From: Candidatus Formimonas warabiya
GTDB lineage: Bacteria; Bacillota; Dehalobacteriia; Dehalobacteriales; Dehalobacteriaceae
Length of the DNA stretch: 64,000 nt
Assembly: GCF_002777255.1 (NCBI RefSeq)
Contig: NZ_CP017634.1
Location: 1,500,903 to 1,564,902, forward strand
Direction of reading: 5' to 3'
Shown: positions 40,491 to 48,758 of the stretch, one piece after another
Layout: each line of letters opens with the position of its first letter
Position numbering within the stretch: position 1 is the first letter of the stretch
Notes under the pieces: model-generated
Database searches by the model: none
What the model was told of the DNA's origin: nothing
The model's input: only the letters and a program-made list of their open reading frames with translations
Made by a program: the position numbers and the translations under genes

Positions 40491-41497
40491 AAAGTGACCG
40501 CATCCAGCTGGCCCATGGCAGCGGCGGCAAGCTCAGCCACGACCTGGTGCAGGAGATCATCTTGCCCGCCTTCGCCAATGAAGCGCTGTCCGAACTCCAT
40601 GACGGGGCTAAAATTACCGTTCAAGGCGCGCGGCTGGCCTTTACCACCGATTCCTATGTGGTGAAACCTCTGTTTTTCCCCGGCGGCGATATCGGTAAAT
40701 TGGCGGTGTGCGGCACCGTGAACGATTTAGCCATGACGGGAGCCCTTCCCCTTTATCTTTCCGCCGGATTTATCATCGAGGAAGGTTTTCTTTTTGCCGA
40801 TCTCTCCCGGATTGTTCAATCCATGCGGGCCGCAGCGGAGGAAGCGGGAGTTATGATCGTTACCGGTGATACCAAGGTCGTGGAAAAAGGGGCGGTGGAC
40901 GGGATTTACCTCAACACGGCGGGTATCGGCATGTTGATGGAGGGAACTGATATCTCCCCGACCCGGGTCCGGCCGGGGCAAGATATCCTGCTCAGCGGCT
41001 GTATCGGCGATCACGGGGTAGCGGTGATGGCGGGAAGGCACAACATGGTGCTGCCCCACACTATTGCCAGCGACTGTGCCCCTTTAAACGGGCTGGTAAA
41101 AGAAATGCTCACGGCAGTGCCTCAAATTGCCGTGCTGAGGGATCCCACCCGGGGCGGATTAGCGACCACCCTCAATGAAATTGCCCAGCAGGCCGGCGTA
41201 GGCATCCTGGTGGAGGAAACAGCCATTCCCGTTCGCCCGGAGGTAGCCGCCGTCTGTGAGATGATGGGTTTTGATCCCCTTTATCTGGCTAACGAAGGGA
41301 AAATGCTCATCTTTATCGATCCCCCATACAGTGCCCGGTTGCTGGAGATTATGCAAGGGCATCCCTATGGTCAAGAAGCCCGGATCATCGGCCGGGTAAC
41401 CACCGCTCCTGCAGGTCAGGTTGGTCTCAAAACCGTCATCGGGGGCGTGAGACTCCTTGATATGCTGGTCGGGGACCAGCTTCCCCGCATTTGTTAG
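40487..41497 (+). CDS. hypE: Hydrogenase expression/formation protein HypE
   Basis: Dehydrates the C-terminal thiocarbamate to thiocyanate, the CN donor. It is 336 aa from ATG 40487 (GGGAGG eight bases before); the frame is open to 40478. The PurM-like ATP domain has LAHGSGGKLSHDL, FTTDSYVVKPLFFPGGDIG and VTGDTKVVEKG. The terminal residues PRIC end in the Cys that carries the thiocarbamate. Last gene of the operon; stop TAG. Confidence 0.96.
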   Translation: MKSDRIQLAHGSGGKLSHDLVQEIILPAFANEALSELHDGAKITVQGARLAFTTDSYVVKPLFFPGGDIGKLAVCGTVNDLAMTGALPLYLSAGFIIEEGFLFADLSRIVQSMRAAAEEAGVMIVTGDTKVVEKGAVDGIYLNTAGIGMLMEGTDISPTRVRPGQDILLSGCIGDHGVAVMAGRHNMVLPHTIASDCAPLNGLVKEMLTAVPQIAVLRDPTRGGLATTLNEIAQQAGVGILVEETAIPVRPEVAAVCEMMGFDPLYLANEGKMLIFIDPPYSARLLEIMQGHPYGQEARIIGRVTTAPAGQVGLKTVIGGVRLLDMLVGDQLPRIC

Positions 41498-41512
41498 CAA
41501 AAGTAAATTCGA

Positions 41513-41575
41513 GTAAATTCAGGGACGGTTCTTGAATTGAATTCCATTCAATTCAAGAACCGTCCCTGAATTTAC
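41513..41575. repeat. Perfect 63-bp palindromic repeat (30-bp arms)
   Basis: Arms of 30 bp around TCC, with the core AGGGACGGTTCTTGAATT. It stands between the converging hypE and copper-amine-oxidase-stalk genes, so it can serve both as terminator. One arm recurs at 23237-23264. AGGGACGGTTC palindromes are widespread REP-like elements in Peptococcaceae. Confidence 0.8.
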
Positions 41576-41599
41576 CCCTAGTCTTCGTCTTGTTATATG

Positions 41600-43513
41600 T
41601 TATTCAAACTTCATGGATTGCCAAATCTCTTCCATTTCCTGCTGATGCTTTTGGCTCAGACTGAATTCGGGGCAAAAAATATCTACCACATACAAATTAC
41701 CGTTTTTGTTTAAAAAGTAGCTTTCTACCCTTACCTTGGTCTGATCAAGCTCTACCACATACTTGTATTGATAAACCTTGGTACCTTTGGCCGTAATTAA
41801 TTGCTTGTCGGCCTCCTGATTGGTGCCCAGTTTGACCCCTTTCGCAAATTCCTCATCAAAATATTCGATCATAGCCTCTAATTGAACATTCTTTAAGACA
41901 CTAAGACGCACACTAAGCATCGTCTCATCGCTGCCATAGAAAGCGCTGTCCTGATCGTTGTTATCCTCCAGAGGTGTAAAATAGGCCGGTATCTCCATGG
42001 ACCATTTATACTGGGCATTCTTCTTGACAATCTTGGAACTTGGTTGTTCGATATCATTGGGGTCCATTAAAGGCCCTACCTTTTTCGAATCAGGCTCTGT
42101 GAAGGCAAAGGAATTCAAGGCTCTTTCGAATTTTGCCAATTTTTTGGCGTCCTGATAGGTTTCGGCACTGACATGATAAAACACATTATACTTGTAGTTT
42201 TTGCCTATCAGGAAGGCATCGCAGGAGTAAACGGTTTCCCCCGATATATTTTGGGTATAGTAAATCTTTTTACACGGTATCCCCTTGATGGTGCCATTTT
42301 CTTCTTTGATAATTTTATAATAATCCGGATTCACATTTTCTTCAAAATCCTGATACATCGCTTTTACCCAATCATCCAGGGTATATCCTGCCGGAAAGGA
42401 AAACATATGGACGGAAAATTGACTGTTACTTTCCGAACTGTCGCGGGCAACATCAAAAAAATCAATGGTATTATATTTGCTGTAATACTCATCCTTGGTC
42501 CATTCCGGTGCCACGTCCAGGGAAAATTTCAGGTTTTTGTCCTCATATTTTCGGAACCCTTCCTGAGATACGTCCGACAAGTCTTCCAACTGACTTTCTG
42601 CCCGGTAGTTCAGGGTAAAAGTATCTAAAATCTCTTTATCGATCCCGTTATTCATGTATTTTTCGTAACTGTCCATATACAGGGATACTTCCAATACCCA
42701 TTGATCCCCCAGATAGTTTCTCACCTCCCAAACATCTTCATCACCTTTAAAGACGGATTTTGTATAGACGCTGGTGTCCTTTTTCCCTGTGGTCTGGGAA
42801 ACCAGGGTATAATCACTGTATGTATCCCGGTCGGTTGCCATCAGTGAATCCGCCGTATCATCCGCCCGGTCATAAACGGAGATATAAATGACATAGGTGC
42901 CGTCTTGGGACTCAAAGTTGGTATGCCGGCCGTCGAAACTCCGGTCCGAGATTTTAAGCCCTTTGGGAAAATTCATTTGCCATTTGTAATAGCTGTCCCC
43001 CACTTGGGATTTCACCGTCTTTTTTAGGATCAGGGAAAAGTCCTTGATGCTTTTATCCCCGGCCATCTCCTTGATCACTTTTACTTCCTGGGTTTTGCTG
43101 TTAAAAGTACATTCTGCCCCCAAGCTGTCGGCGATGAACTTAACGGGGAGCATGATGATGGTCCCCTTCATGACCGGGCCTTGGGCGATCGTTATTTCCT
43201 GTCCGTTGAGAACAGCCTTTTTCTGATCCACGTATAAAGTAATGGTGGTATCGGCATATTTGATAGTGACACTTTTGCCGGCGTCCTTATACTGAATATC
43301 TGCCCCAAAGGCTTCCTTAAAGATGTCCGCAGCAACCATCACATTGCCGTTTTCCATAAAGGTGGCCTGGGTTTTGACATTTTTTCCGTTTACTGATACC
43401 GTGTCGCTGCCCAGTTTAAAAGAAAGTTCTATGGTGCTGGATTCTGCACTGACAGAGATCACGGAACAAAATAGGATCAATAGGACCATGATGGGTATCC
43501 ATAATCTTTTCAT
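41600..43513 (-). CDS. Secreted protein with copper amine oxidase N-terminal stalk domain
   Basis: Function unknown; 637 aa from ATG 43513, with GGGGGAG upstream (the frame is open to 43540). A signal peptide (MKRLWIPIMVLLILFCSVISVSA) is followed by a copper-amine-oxidase N-terminal-like stalk domain (about 25-130: VMVAADIFKEAFGADIQYKD and MLPVKFIADSLGAECTFNSK). This domain is a common surface module in Clostridia and does not imply an oxidase. The rest looks like three repeats of a PsbP-like region, with YKWQMNFPKGLKIS, KNLKFSLDVAPEWTKD and YKWSMEIPAYFTPL as openings. It follows the HtrA-type protease by 16 bases; the two may act together at the cell surface. Confidence 0.7.
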   Translation of the reverse strand: MKRLWIPIMVLLILFCSVISVSAESSTIELSFKLGSDTVSVNGKNVKTQATFMENGNVMVAADIFKEAFGADIQYKDAGKSVTIKYADTTITLYVDQKKAVLNGQEITIAQGPVMKGTIIMLPVKFIADSLGAECTFNSKTQEVKVIKEMAGDKSIKDFSLILKKTVKSQVGDSYYKWQMNFPKGLKISDRSFDGRHTNFESQDGTYVIYISVYDRADDTADSLMATDRDTYSDYTLVSQTTGKKDTSVYTKSVFKGDEDVWEVRNYLGDQWVLEVSLYMDSYEKYMNNGIDKEILDTFTLNYRAESQLEDLSDVSQEGFRKYEDKNLKFSLDVAPEWTKDEYYSKYNTIDFFDVARDSSESNSQFSVHMFSFPAGYTLDDWVKAMYQDFEENVNPDYYKIIKEENGTIKGIPCKKIYYTQNISGETVYSCDAFLIGKNYKYNVFYHVSAETYQDAKKLAKFERALNSFAFTEPDSKKVGPLMDPNDIEQPSSKIVKKNAQYKWSMEIPAYFTPLEDNNDQDSAFYGSDETMLSVRLSVLKNVQLEAMIEYFDEEFAKGVKLGTNQEADKQLITAKGTKVYQYKYVVELDQTKVRVESYFLNKNGNLYVVDIFCPEFSLSQKHQQEMEEIWQSMKFE

Positions 43514-43529
43514 CTGAAATATCTCCCCC

Positions 43530-44666
43530 TTATTTATCACTATTTTTTTCTCCCAATTTCACGTTGAGGGACTGAACGGCGCTGCCCCTTTTGATCTTTA
43601 ACTGCACGGTATCCCCCGGTAAATATTTTTTCATGGCTTCGTTCAAATCAACAAGGGAATTAACCGGAATATCGTCGACGGCATAAAGGATGTCATTTTC
43701 TGCCAGCCCGTTTTTTTGCTCCACACTTGTCACCGTCAGTCCGTTAATGGTGGGAAGTCCCACGGTAGCGGCCCAGTCCTCTTCAAATTCCGCACCGAGA
43801 CTGGGTCTTCTCACTTTGCCGTATTTGGTGAAATGGTCCAGCACATAGTTGATGGTATCGACAGGGATGGAAAAACCCAGGCCTTCAATGCCAGTACCCG
43901 CAAACTTGCTGGAGTTTATGCCGATTATTTCTCCTTTCATATTCACCAGGGGTCCTCCGCTGTTTCCCGGATTAATGGCCGCATCCGTTTGAATCAGGCG
44001 ATAATCGCTTTCGATGGCCCGGTTGACGCCGCTGATGACCCCCAAAGAGGCAGAATTTCGTAAGGAAAAAGAAACAGGCGTCCCAATGGCGATCACTGTT
44101 CTTCCATTGATAATTTCTTCCTGTTTCCCAAATTTCGCTACGGTGAGTCCACTTTTTTCTATTTTCAATAAGGCCAGATCACACTCTTCATCGATACATT
44201 TTAGTGTGGCTTCATAACCGGTTCCATCGGCGAGAACGACGACAATTCTCTCCATGTCCTTCACCACATGGGCGTTGGTAAGGATTTCACCGTTGCTTTT
44301 AATAATGACACCGGTGCCATGGGCAATTAAATCCTTAAATTTGGCACTATAAGTGGCATCATCCTTTAGCCTGCCAATGACGCCGACCACACTGGGGCTG
44401 ACATTTTTCAAAATCTCCGGAATCAGGTCGTCCTGATTCATCGTGCTTAAAGAAAGAACAGCTTCTTTTTCATCATAGTATGCTTTCACGCCCAGGGCAT
44501 CTGTTAAGGTATCCACCGATACGTAAAGCTTTCCATTGATTTCTTGGGCAGGAGACGCCGCTTTGTCCCCATTGACCTCTACATGAATCGGGCCTGCCGC
44601 ATCAGCGGCCCTTGTTATACCTGCTAATAAAAATACGGTGACCACACCGATCAGGAGCTTCTTCAT
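43530..44666 (-). CDS. HtrA/DegP-type serine protease with N-terminal stalk domain
   Basis: A secreted quality-control protease, 378 aa. Signal peptide (1-23), then a half-size copper-amine-oxidase-like stalk (about 26-73, LYVSVDTLTDALGVKAYYDE), a trypsin-fold domain with His133 (TNAHVVKD), Asp163 (DLALLKIE) and Ser236 (GNSGGPL), and a PDZ domain (about 275-372). Stalk-protease fusions of this type occur in Clostridia. A good sigma-A promoter is at 44783-44811 and a long leader hairpin at 44696-44741. It is co-transcribed with the next stalk protein. Confidence 0.88.
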   Translation of the reverse strand: MKKLLIGVVTVFLLAGITRAADAAGPIHVEVNGDKAASPAQEINGKLYVSVDTLTDALGVKAYYDEKEAVLSLSTMNQDDLIPEILKNVSPSVVGVIGRLKDDATYSAKFKDLIAHGTGVIIKSNGEILTNAHVVKDMERIVVVLADGTGYEATLKCIDEECDLALLKIEKSGLTVAKFGKQEEIINGRTVIAIGTPVSFSLRNSASLGVISGVNRAIESDYRLIQTDAAINPGNSGGPLVNMKGEIIGINSSKFAGTGIEGLGFSIPVDTINYVLDHFTKYGKVRRPSLGAEFEEDWAATVGLPTINGLTVTSVEQKNGLAENDILYAVDDIPVNSLVDLNEAMKKYLPGDTVQLKIKRGSAVQSLNVKLGEKNSDK

Positions 44667-44695
44667 CCTACGTCACTTCCCCCAAACATAGTGAG

Positions 44696-44741
44696 AGGCC
44701 TATTGTCAGTTCCGAAACGACGCCGGAACCGAGACAGGCCT
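44696..44741 (-). promoter_or_regulatory. Leader hairpin of the HtrA-type gene
   Basis: AGGCCT and an inner TGTC/GACA form the outer stem, and GTTCCG/CGGAAC the tip. It lies 30 bases before the start codon and has no T-run. Role unknown. Confidence 0.4.
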
Positions 44742-44782
44742 TGAAATCTAAGGTAATGTTGGATGCAATACCCAACACAAAA

Positions 44783-44811
44783 ATTATATTAAAGAAATGA
44801 AACTATTTCAA
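44783..44811 (-). promoter_or_regulatory. Sigma-A promoter of the HtrA-type operon
   Basis: TTGAAA (44806-44811), 17 bases, TATAAT (44783-44788) on the minus strand. Two direct GTCGAA repeats lie just upstream and may bind a regulator. Confidence 0.75.
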
Positions 44812-44881
44812 GCCTCCTGTTCGACTAATATTCGACAAAATTTGCGTCATTGATGCTGCCTTTCGGATGCAGGTTAGGAGT

Positions 44882-47800
44882 TTAAGCACTGATGCCGGAC
44901 ACATCCGCCAGTTTGACGGAGAGGCTTTTGGAGATGCCGTTTTCCTCCATGGTTACGCCGTATAAAACATCGGCTATTTCCATGGTTCCCTGCCGGTGGG
45001 AAACCACAATAAACTGGGTTTTGCCGGAAAACTGATGCAAGTGGGCGGCAAACCTGTCCACATTGGCTTCATCCAAAGCGGCTTCGATTTCATCCAGCAC
45101 ACAGAAGGGGCTGGGCCTGACAATGAGAATGGCAAATAATAAGGCAATTCCTGTCAAGGCTTTTTCCCCCCCGGAGAGCAGGGACAAATGCTGCAGTCTT
45201 TTTCCCGGCGGCTGGACTACTATCTCCACGCCGGTCTCCAGTAAATTTCCCGGGTCGGTCAGGCGCAGTTCGGCAAAGCCGCCGCCGAAAAGCTGATTAA
45301 AGGTGTGGTTGAATTGGTGGCTCACCGCCCAGAAGGTGTCCTGAAAGCGCTGGGTCATGATACGGTCCATTTCTCCGATCACCTTATATAGGGCCTCCCG
45401 GGCTTCGACCAGATCTTTTTGCTGCAGGGATAAAAATTGATAGCGTTCGTTCACCCGGTCATATTCTTCAATCGCATTCAGGTTTACCGTGCCCAGGATG
45501 GCGATCTCTTTCTCTATTTCACTGATTCTTAAGGCAACCGCTCTTTTGGAAACGATCTCCTTTTTCTTTAAAAGGGCCTGCTCAAAACTGACTTTAAACT
45601 TTTCCGCCAGCTTTTCCAGATGCTTCTCCCATTCCATCTCCCACCTGTTTTTCTTCAATTCCCACTGGTGATATTCTTGCTGCAGGAAAGCTAATTTTTT
45701 GGCATTCTCTTTGGCGTCCTTCTCCAAATCCCCCAGGCGCTGGCTTTCTGCCGTGCGGTGATGCTTTTTCCCGTTTAACGCCTGCTCTTTTTCTCCCTTG
45801 TCCCGGGAAAGGGTCAAAAGAGTTTTTTTCGTTTCCAGGAGTTCCTGGTCCTTCTGGGCCAATTCCTTCTCTAATGCGTATTTTTCGTGCAGTTTTTTCT
45901 CGCCCAAAGCGACCAGAGTGTCTTTTTCCTCCCGCAGCCGGTGCAAGGTCCGTTTCACGGCCGTCTCTTCCTGGGTCAAAGCAGCCAGCTTAACTTTAAT
46001 CTCCGTCAAGCCGTCATGACCTGTGGTGAGATTTTCTTTCCGGATCTTTAGCTGCTCCTGGAAGGTGGAGATTTCTCTCGCCAGATCCTGATTTTTTCCT
46101 TCCGCCTGGTCCAGATGCTCCGTCAGGATCCTTTCTTCCCCGCCCAGTTCCTCTTTTTTGCTCCGGTTTTCCGCGATTTCCATGTGCACAGCGGCCAGGT
46201 TTTTGCCGGACAGGTCCAGGGCTTCCGTCAGCTGGGCCAGATCCCGCCTGCCCTGGAACAACTCCTGTTCTAACTCTCTTTCCCGGGCCATATTTTTCTC
46301 CCGGTCATTTTTCATCCCAGCCATTTGCCCGCGGCAATCTGCCAGCAGCCTCTCGGTTTCTTTTGCACCGGCTTCCATCTTTGCGAGGGTCTTCTTTAAT
46401 GTTTCTATTTCTCCCATGCGGGAGAGAAGATTACCGGCTTTTTTCTGCTGGCTGCCTCCGGTTAAAGATCCCCCCGGGTTAATCACATCTCCCTCCCAGG
46501 TGACAATCTTCGCCTGGTACCTGACGGCCCGGGCGGCTTGCAGCGCCACATCCATATTTTTGACAACAATGATCCGTTTTAAAAGGTAATCCACGGCGGG
46601 GCGCACCTTGGCCTCACAGGACACCAAGTCCGAAGCAAAGCCTGTAAATCCCGGGATTTCCTGAACCTTCTGGGCCAAATCCTTATGATCCGGCCGGGAG
46701 ATGGTGTTTAAGGGTAAAAAAGTGGCCCGTCCTCCCTTGGTTTTTTTTAAAAATTCGATGGCTTCCTTTGCCCCCAAATCCGTATCGGTGACAATATCCT
46801 GCAGGCCGCCCCCAAAGGCGGTTTCTACGGCCAGCCGATAGGGTTCCGGTACTTTCACCAGCTCGGCAATCACCCCGAGAACTTCTTTGGTAGCAGGATG
46901 CTTTCTTTTCGCAGCCATTAATACGGCTTTTACGCCCGGATAATACCCTTCGTAATCATTCTGCATTTCTGTTAAAAGGTTAAGCCGTGCTTTTGAGGAC
47001 TGGATGCTTTCCCGTTCCCGGTTGTTCCGCTGCACCAAATCCTGTTCGGTACCTTCCAGGCCGATTATTTGCTCGTTCAAGGCCAGGATTTCTTCCTGAA
47101 TGGCTTTGATCTCTTTCTCCCGTTCCCGGTTGTGCGCCTCCGTGCTTTGTTTCCGGTCCCCATTCAGCTTGATAAATTCCTCCAGCTCTTTTTCCTGACC
47201 GGTTAGCTTGGCCCAAATATTGTCCAAGGTAAGGCCGTGCTGGGCACAATTATTGATTTTATTCCGCACATCAGCGATCTCTTGCATCAGGTCAAAAGCG
47301 CTGTTTTTCCGTGCTTCAATTTTTCTTTCCAAGTTCTCAATGCTTTCCGCTTCTTCTTTTTGATTGTCTTCCCGGGCGGCCAATAAGTCCTTGAGATCTT
47401 TGATCCTGGTCTCCAGATCCAGATGATTCTGTGTCTCCCTTCCCATCATCTGATCCAGGGCAGAAAATTTCTCTTCTACTTCTTGATGCTCCTCCGCCAG
47501 CTTCCCAATCTGTCCGCTCAGGGCATCCTGCCGGGCCAGAGAAAGCTTCACTTCGGCTTCGGTCTGCTCCGCCTGTCCAAACAATTGGTAAAGTTCCTGC
47601 TGCATTTGATTGATTTCTTCATCCCATTCCTGAATCTGAAAACGCAGCTCTTCAACGGATGAGTCAAGTTTGGCATTTCCTGCTTCCAGTTGGAACATCT
47701 CCAACTTTTTTTGATCCACCGATTCCCGGGCCTCGTTCAATTTTTCCTGAACCTCTTCCATGACGTGGACAACTAAATTGATTTCCAGTTCATCCCCTTC

Positions 47801-48460
47801 CGCCTTCAGCTTTTTGTAGCTCTTGGCTTGTTCCGCCTGCTCTTTTAAAGGGTCCAACTGGGAAGACAACTCAAAAATGATATCCTGAATCCGGTCCAGG
47901 CTTTGTTCCGTTTCCTGAAGCTTTCGGGCCGCTTCCTTTTTCCGGTTCCGGTACTTGACAATTCCGGCGGTCTCTTCGATGATGCTTCTCCGCTCTTCCG
48001 ACTTGGCGTTCAGAATCTCATCAACTTTCCCCTGGGGAATGATGGAAAAACCGTCGCTGCCCATCCCCGTATCGGCAAAAAGATTTTGCACGTCTTTTAA
48101 ACGGCAGGTGGAATTATTAATGAGGTACTCACCTTCCCCGGACCGGTAAGTTCTTCTGGTCACGGTCACTTCATTGTAATCCAAAGGCAACAGGCCGTCG
48201 GAGTTGTCCAAGGTAAGAGAAACCTCTGCCATGCCTAAGGGCTTGCGTTTCTTGGTGCCGGCAAAAATGATGTCTTCCATTTTGCTTCCCCTCAGCACTC
48301 TGGCACTTTGTTCGCCCAATACCCAGCGAATGGCATCCGCAATATTGGATTTCCCGCTGCCGTTGGGTCCCACAATCACGGAAACCCCGGGGCCAAATTC
48401 CAATTTCGTCCTATCGGTAAAGGATTTAAAACCGTGAAGTTCGATGGTCTTTAGGTACAT
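44882..48460 (-). CDS. smc: Chromosome segregation protein SMC
   Basis: The ATPase of the bacterial condensin. It is 1192 aa from ATG 48460, with GGAGG upstream; the frame is open to 48472. The N-terminal head has Walker A GPNGSGKSNIADAIRWVLGE; coiled coil covers about 170-505, the hinge about 515-670 (YEGYYPGVKAVL, then the GGRATFLPLN region) and a second coil about 680-1030. The C-terminal head has the signature LSGGEKALTGIALLFAI and Walker B FCVLDEIEAALDEANV. Usually smc is next to ftsY; here 16 kb of other genes lie between. Confidence 0.97.
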   Translation of the reverse strand: MYLKTIELHGFKSFTDRTKLEFGPGVSVIVGPNGSGKSNIADAIRWVLGEQSARVLRGSKMEDIIFAGTKKRKPLGMAEVSLTLDNSDGLLPLDYNEVTVTRRTYRSGEGEYLINNSTCRLKDVQNLFADTGMGSDGFSIIPQGKVDEILNAKSEERRSIIEETAGIVKYRNRKKEAARKLQETEQSLDRIQDIIFELSSQLDPLKEQAEQAKSYKKLKAEGDELEINLVVHVMEEVQEKLNEARESVDQKKLEMFQLEAGNAKLDSSVEELRFQIQEWDEEINQMQQELYQLFGQAEQTEAEVKLSLARQDALSGQIGKLAEEHQEVEEKFSALDQMMGRETQNHLDLETRIKDLKDLLAAREDNQKEEAESIENLERKIEARKNSAFDLMQEIADVRNKINNCAQHGLTLDNIWAKLTGQEKELEEFIKLNGDRKQSTEAHNREREKEIKAIQEEILALNEQIIGLEGTEQDLVQRNNRERESIQSSKARLNLLTEMQNDYEGYYPGVKAVLMAAKRKHPATKEVLGVIAELVKVPEPYRLAVETAFGGGLQDIVTDTDLGAKEAIEFLKKTKGGRATFLPLNTISRPDHKDLAQKVQEIPGFTGFASDLVSCEAKVRPAVDYLLKRIIVVKNMDVALQAARAVRYQAKIVTWEGDVINPGGSLTGGSQQKKAGNLLSRMGEIETLKKTLAKMEAGAKETERLLADCRGQMAGMKNDREKNMARERELEQELFQGRRDLAQLTEALDLSGKNLAAVHMEIAENRSKKEELGGEERILTEHLDQAEGKNQDLAREISTFQEQLKIRKENLTTGHDGLTEIKVKLAALTQEETAVKRTLHRLREEKDTLVALGEKKLHEKYALEKELAQKDQELLETKKTLLTLSRDKGEKEQALNGKKHHRTAESQRLGDLEKDAKENAKKLAFLQQEYHQWELKKNRWEMEWEKHLEKLAEKFKVSFEQALLKKKEIVSKRAVALRISEIEKEIAILGTVNLNAIEEYDRVNERYQFLSLQQKDLVEAREALYKVIGEMDRIMTQRFQDTFWAVSHQFNHTFNQLFGGGFAELRLTDPGNLLETGVEIVVQPPGKRLQHLSLLSGGEKALTGIALLFAILIVRPSPFCVLDEIEAALDEANVDRFAAHLHQFSGKTQFIVVSHRQGTMEIADVLYGVTMEENGISKSLSVKLADVSGISA

Positions 48461-48492
48461 GACTGCCTCCAATGGAATGGTGTGGGATTCTT

Positions 48493-48540
48493 CGGGAACC
48501 GGAATCCGGTTTCCGGGAAGGAAACCGGTTGAACAAACCG
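48493..48540. repeat. CCGG-rich palindromic repeat, copy 5
   Basis: GGGAACCGGAATCCGGTTTC followed by CGGGAAGGAAACCGGTT, 30 bases upstream of smc. Confidence 0.45.
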
Positions 48541-48594
48541 ATGAGCAAATCGTTCCCTCGTCTTTGCGTAATTTTATCGCCTGTTCACAAAAAA

Positions 48595-48640
48595 AGGTTA
48601 AGGTATTTTTTATCCCTTAACCTAAGTATATTTTAACATA
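48595..48640 (-). terminator. GGTTAAGG hairpin, copy 2, terminator of the mtmB-like operon
   Basis: AGGTTAAGG / CCTTAACCT arms; on the minus strand a run of seven or more T follows directly. Same sequence as 28583-28626. It ends the transcript coming from the corrinoid operon before smc. Confidence 0.7.
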
Positions 48641-48758
48641 ATACAGAAATTATTGGCAATGAAAACTGTAGATTGTTACCAGCATAACATCCTCAAAGTG
48701 TTGATGTGTAACAGCTTGTCATAATCTGGGAAATATTGTCTTTTTAACAACTCAGTCT

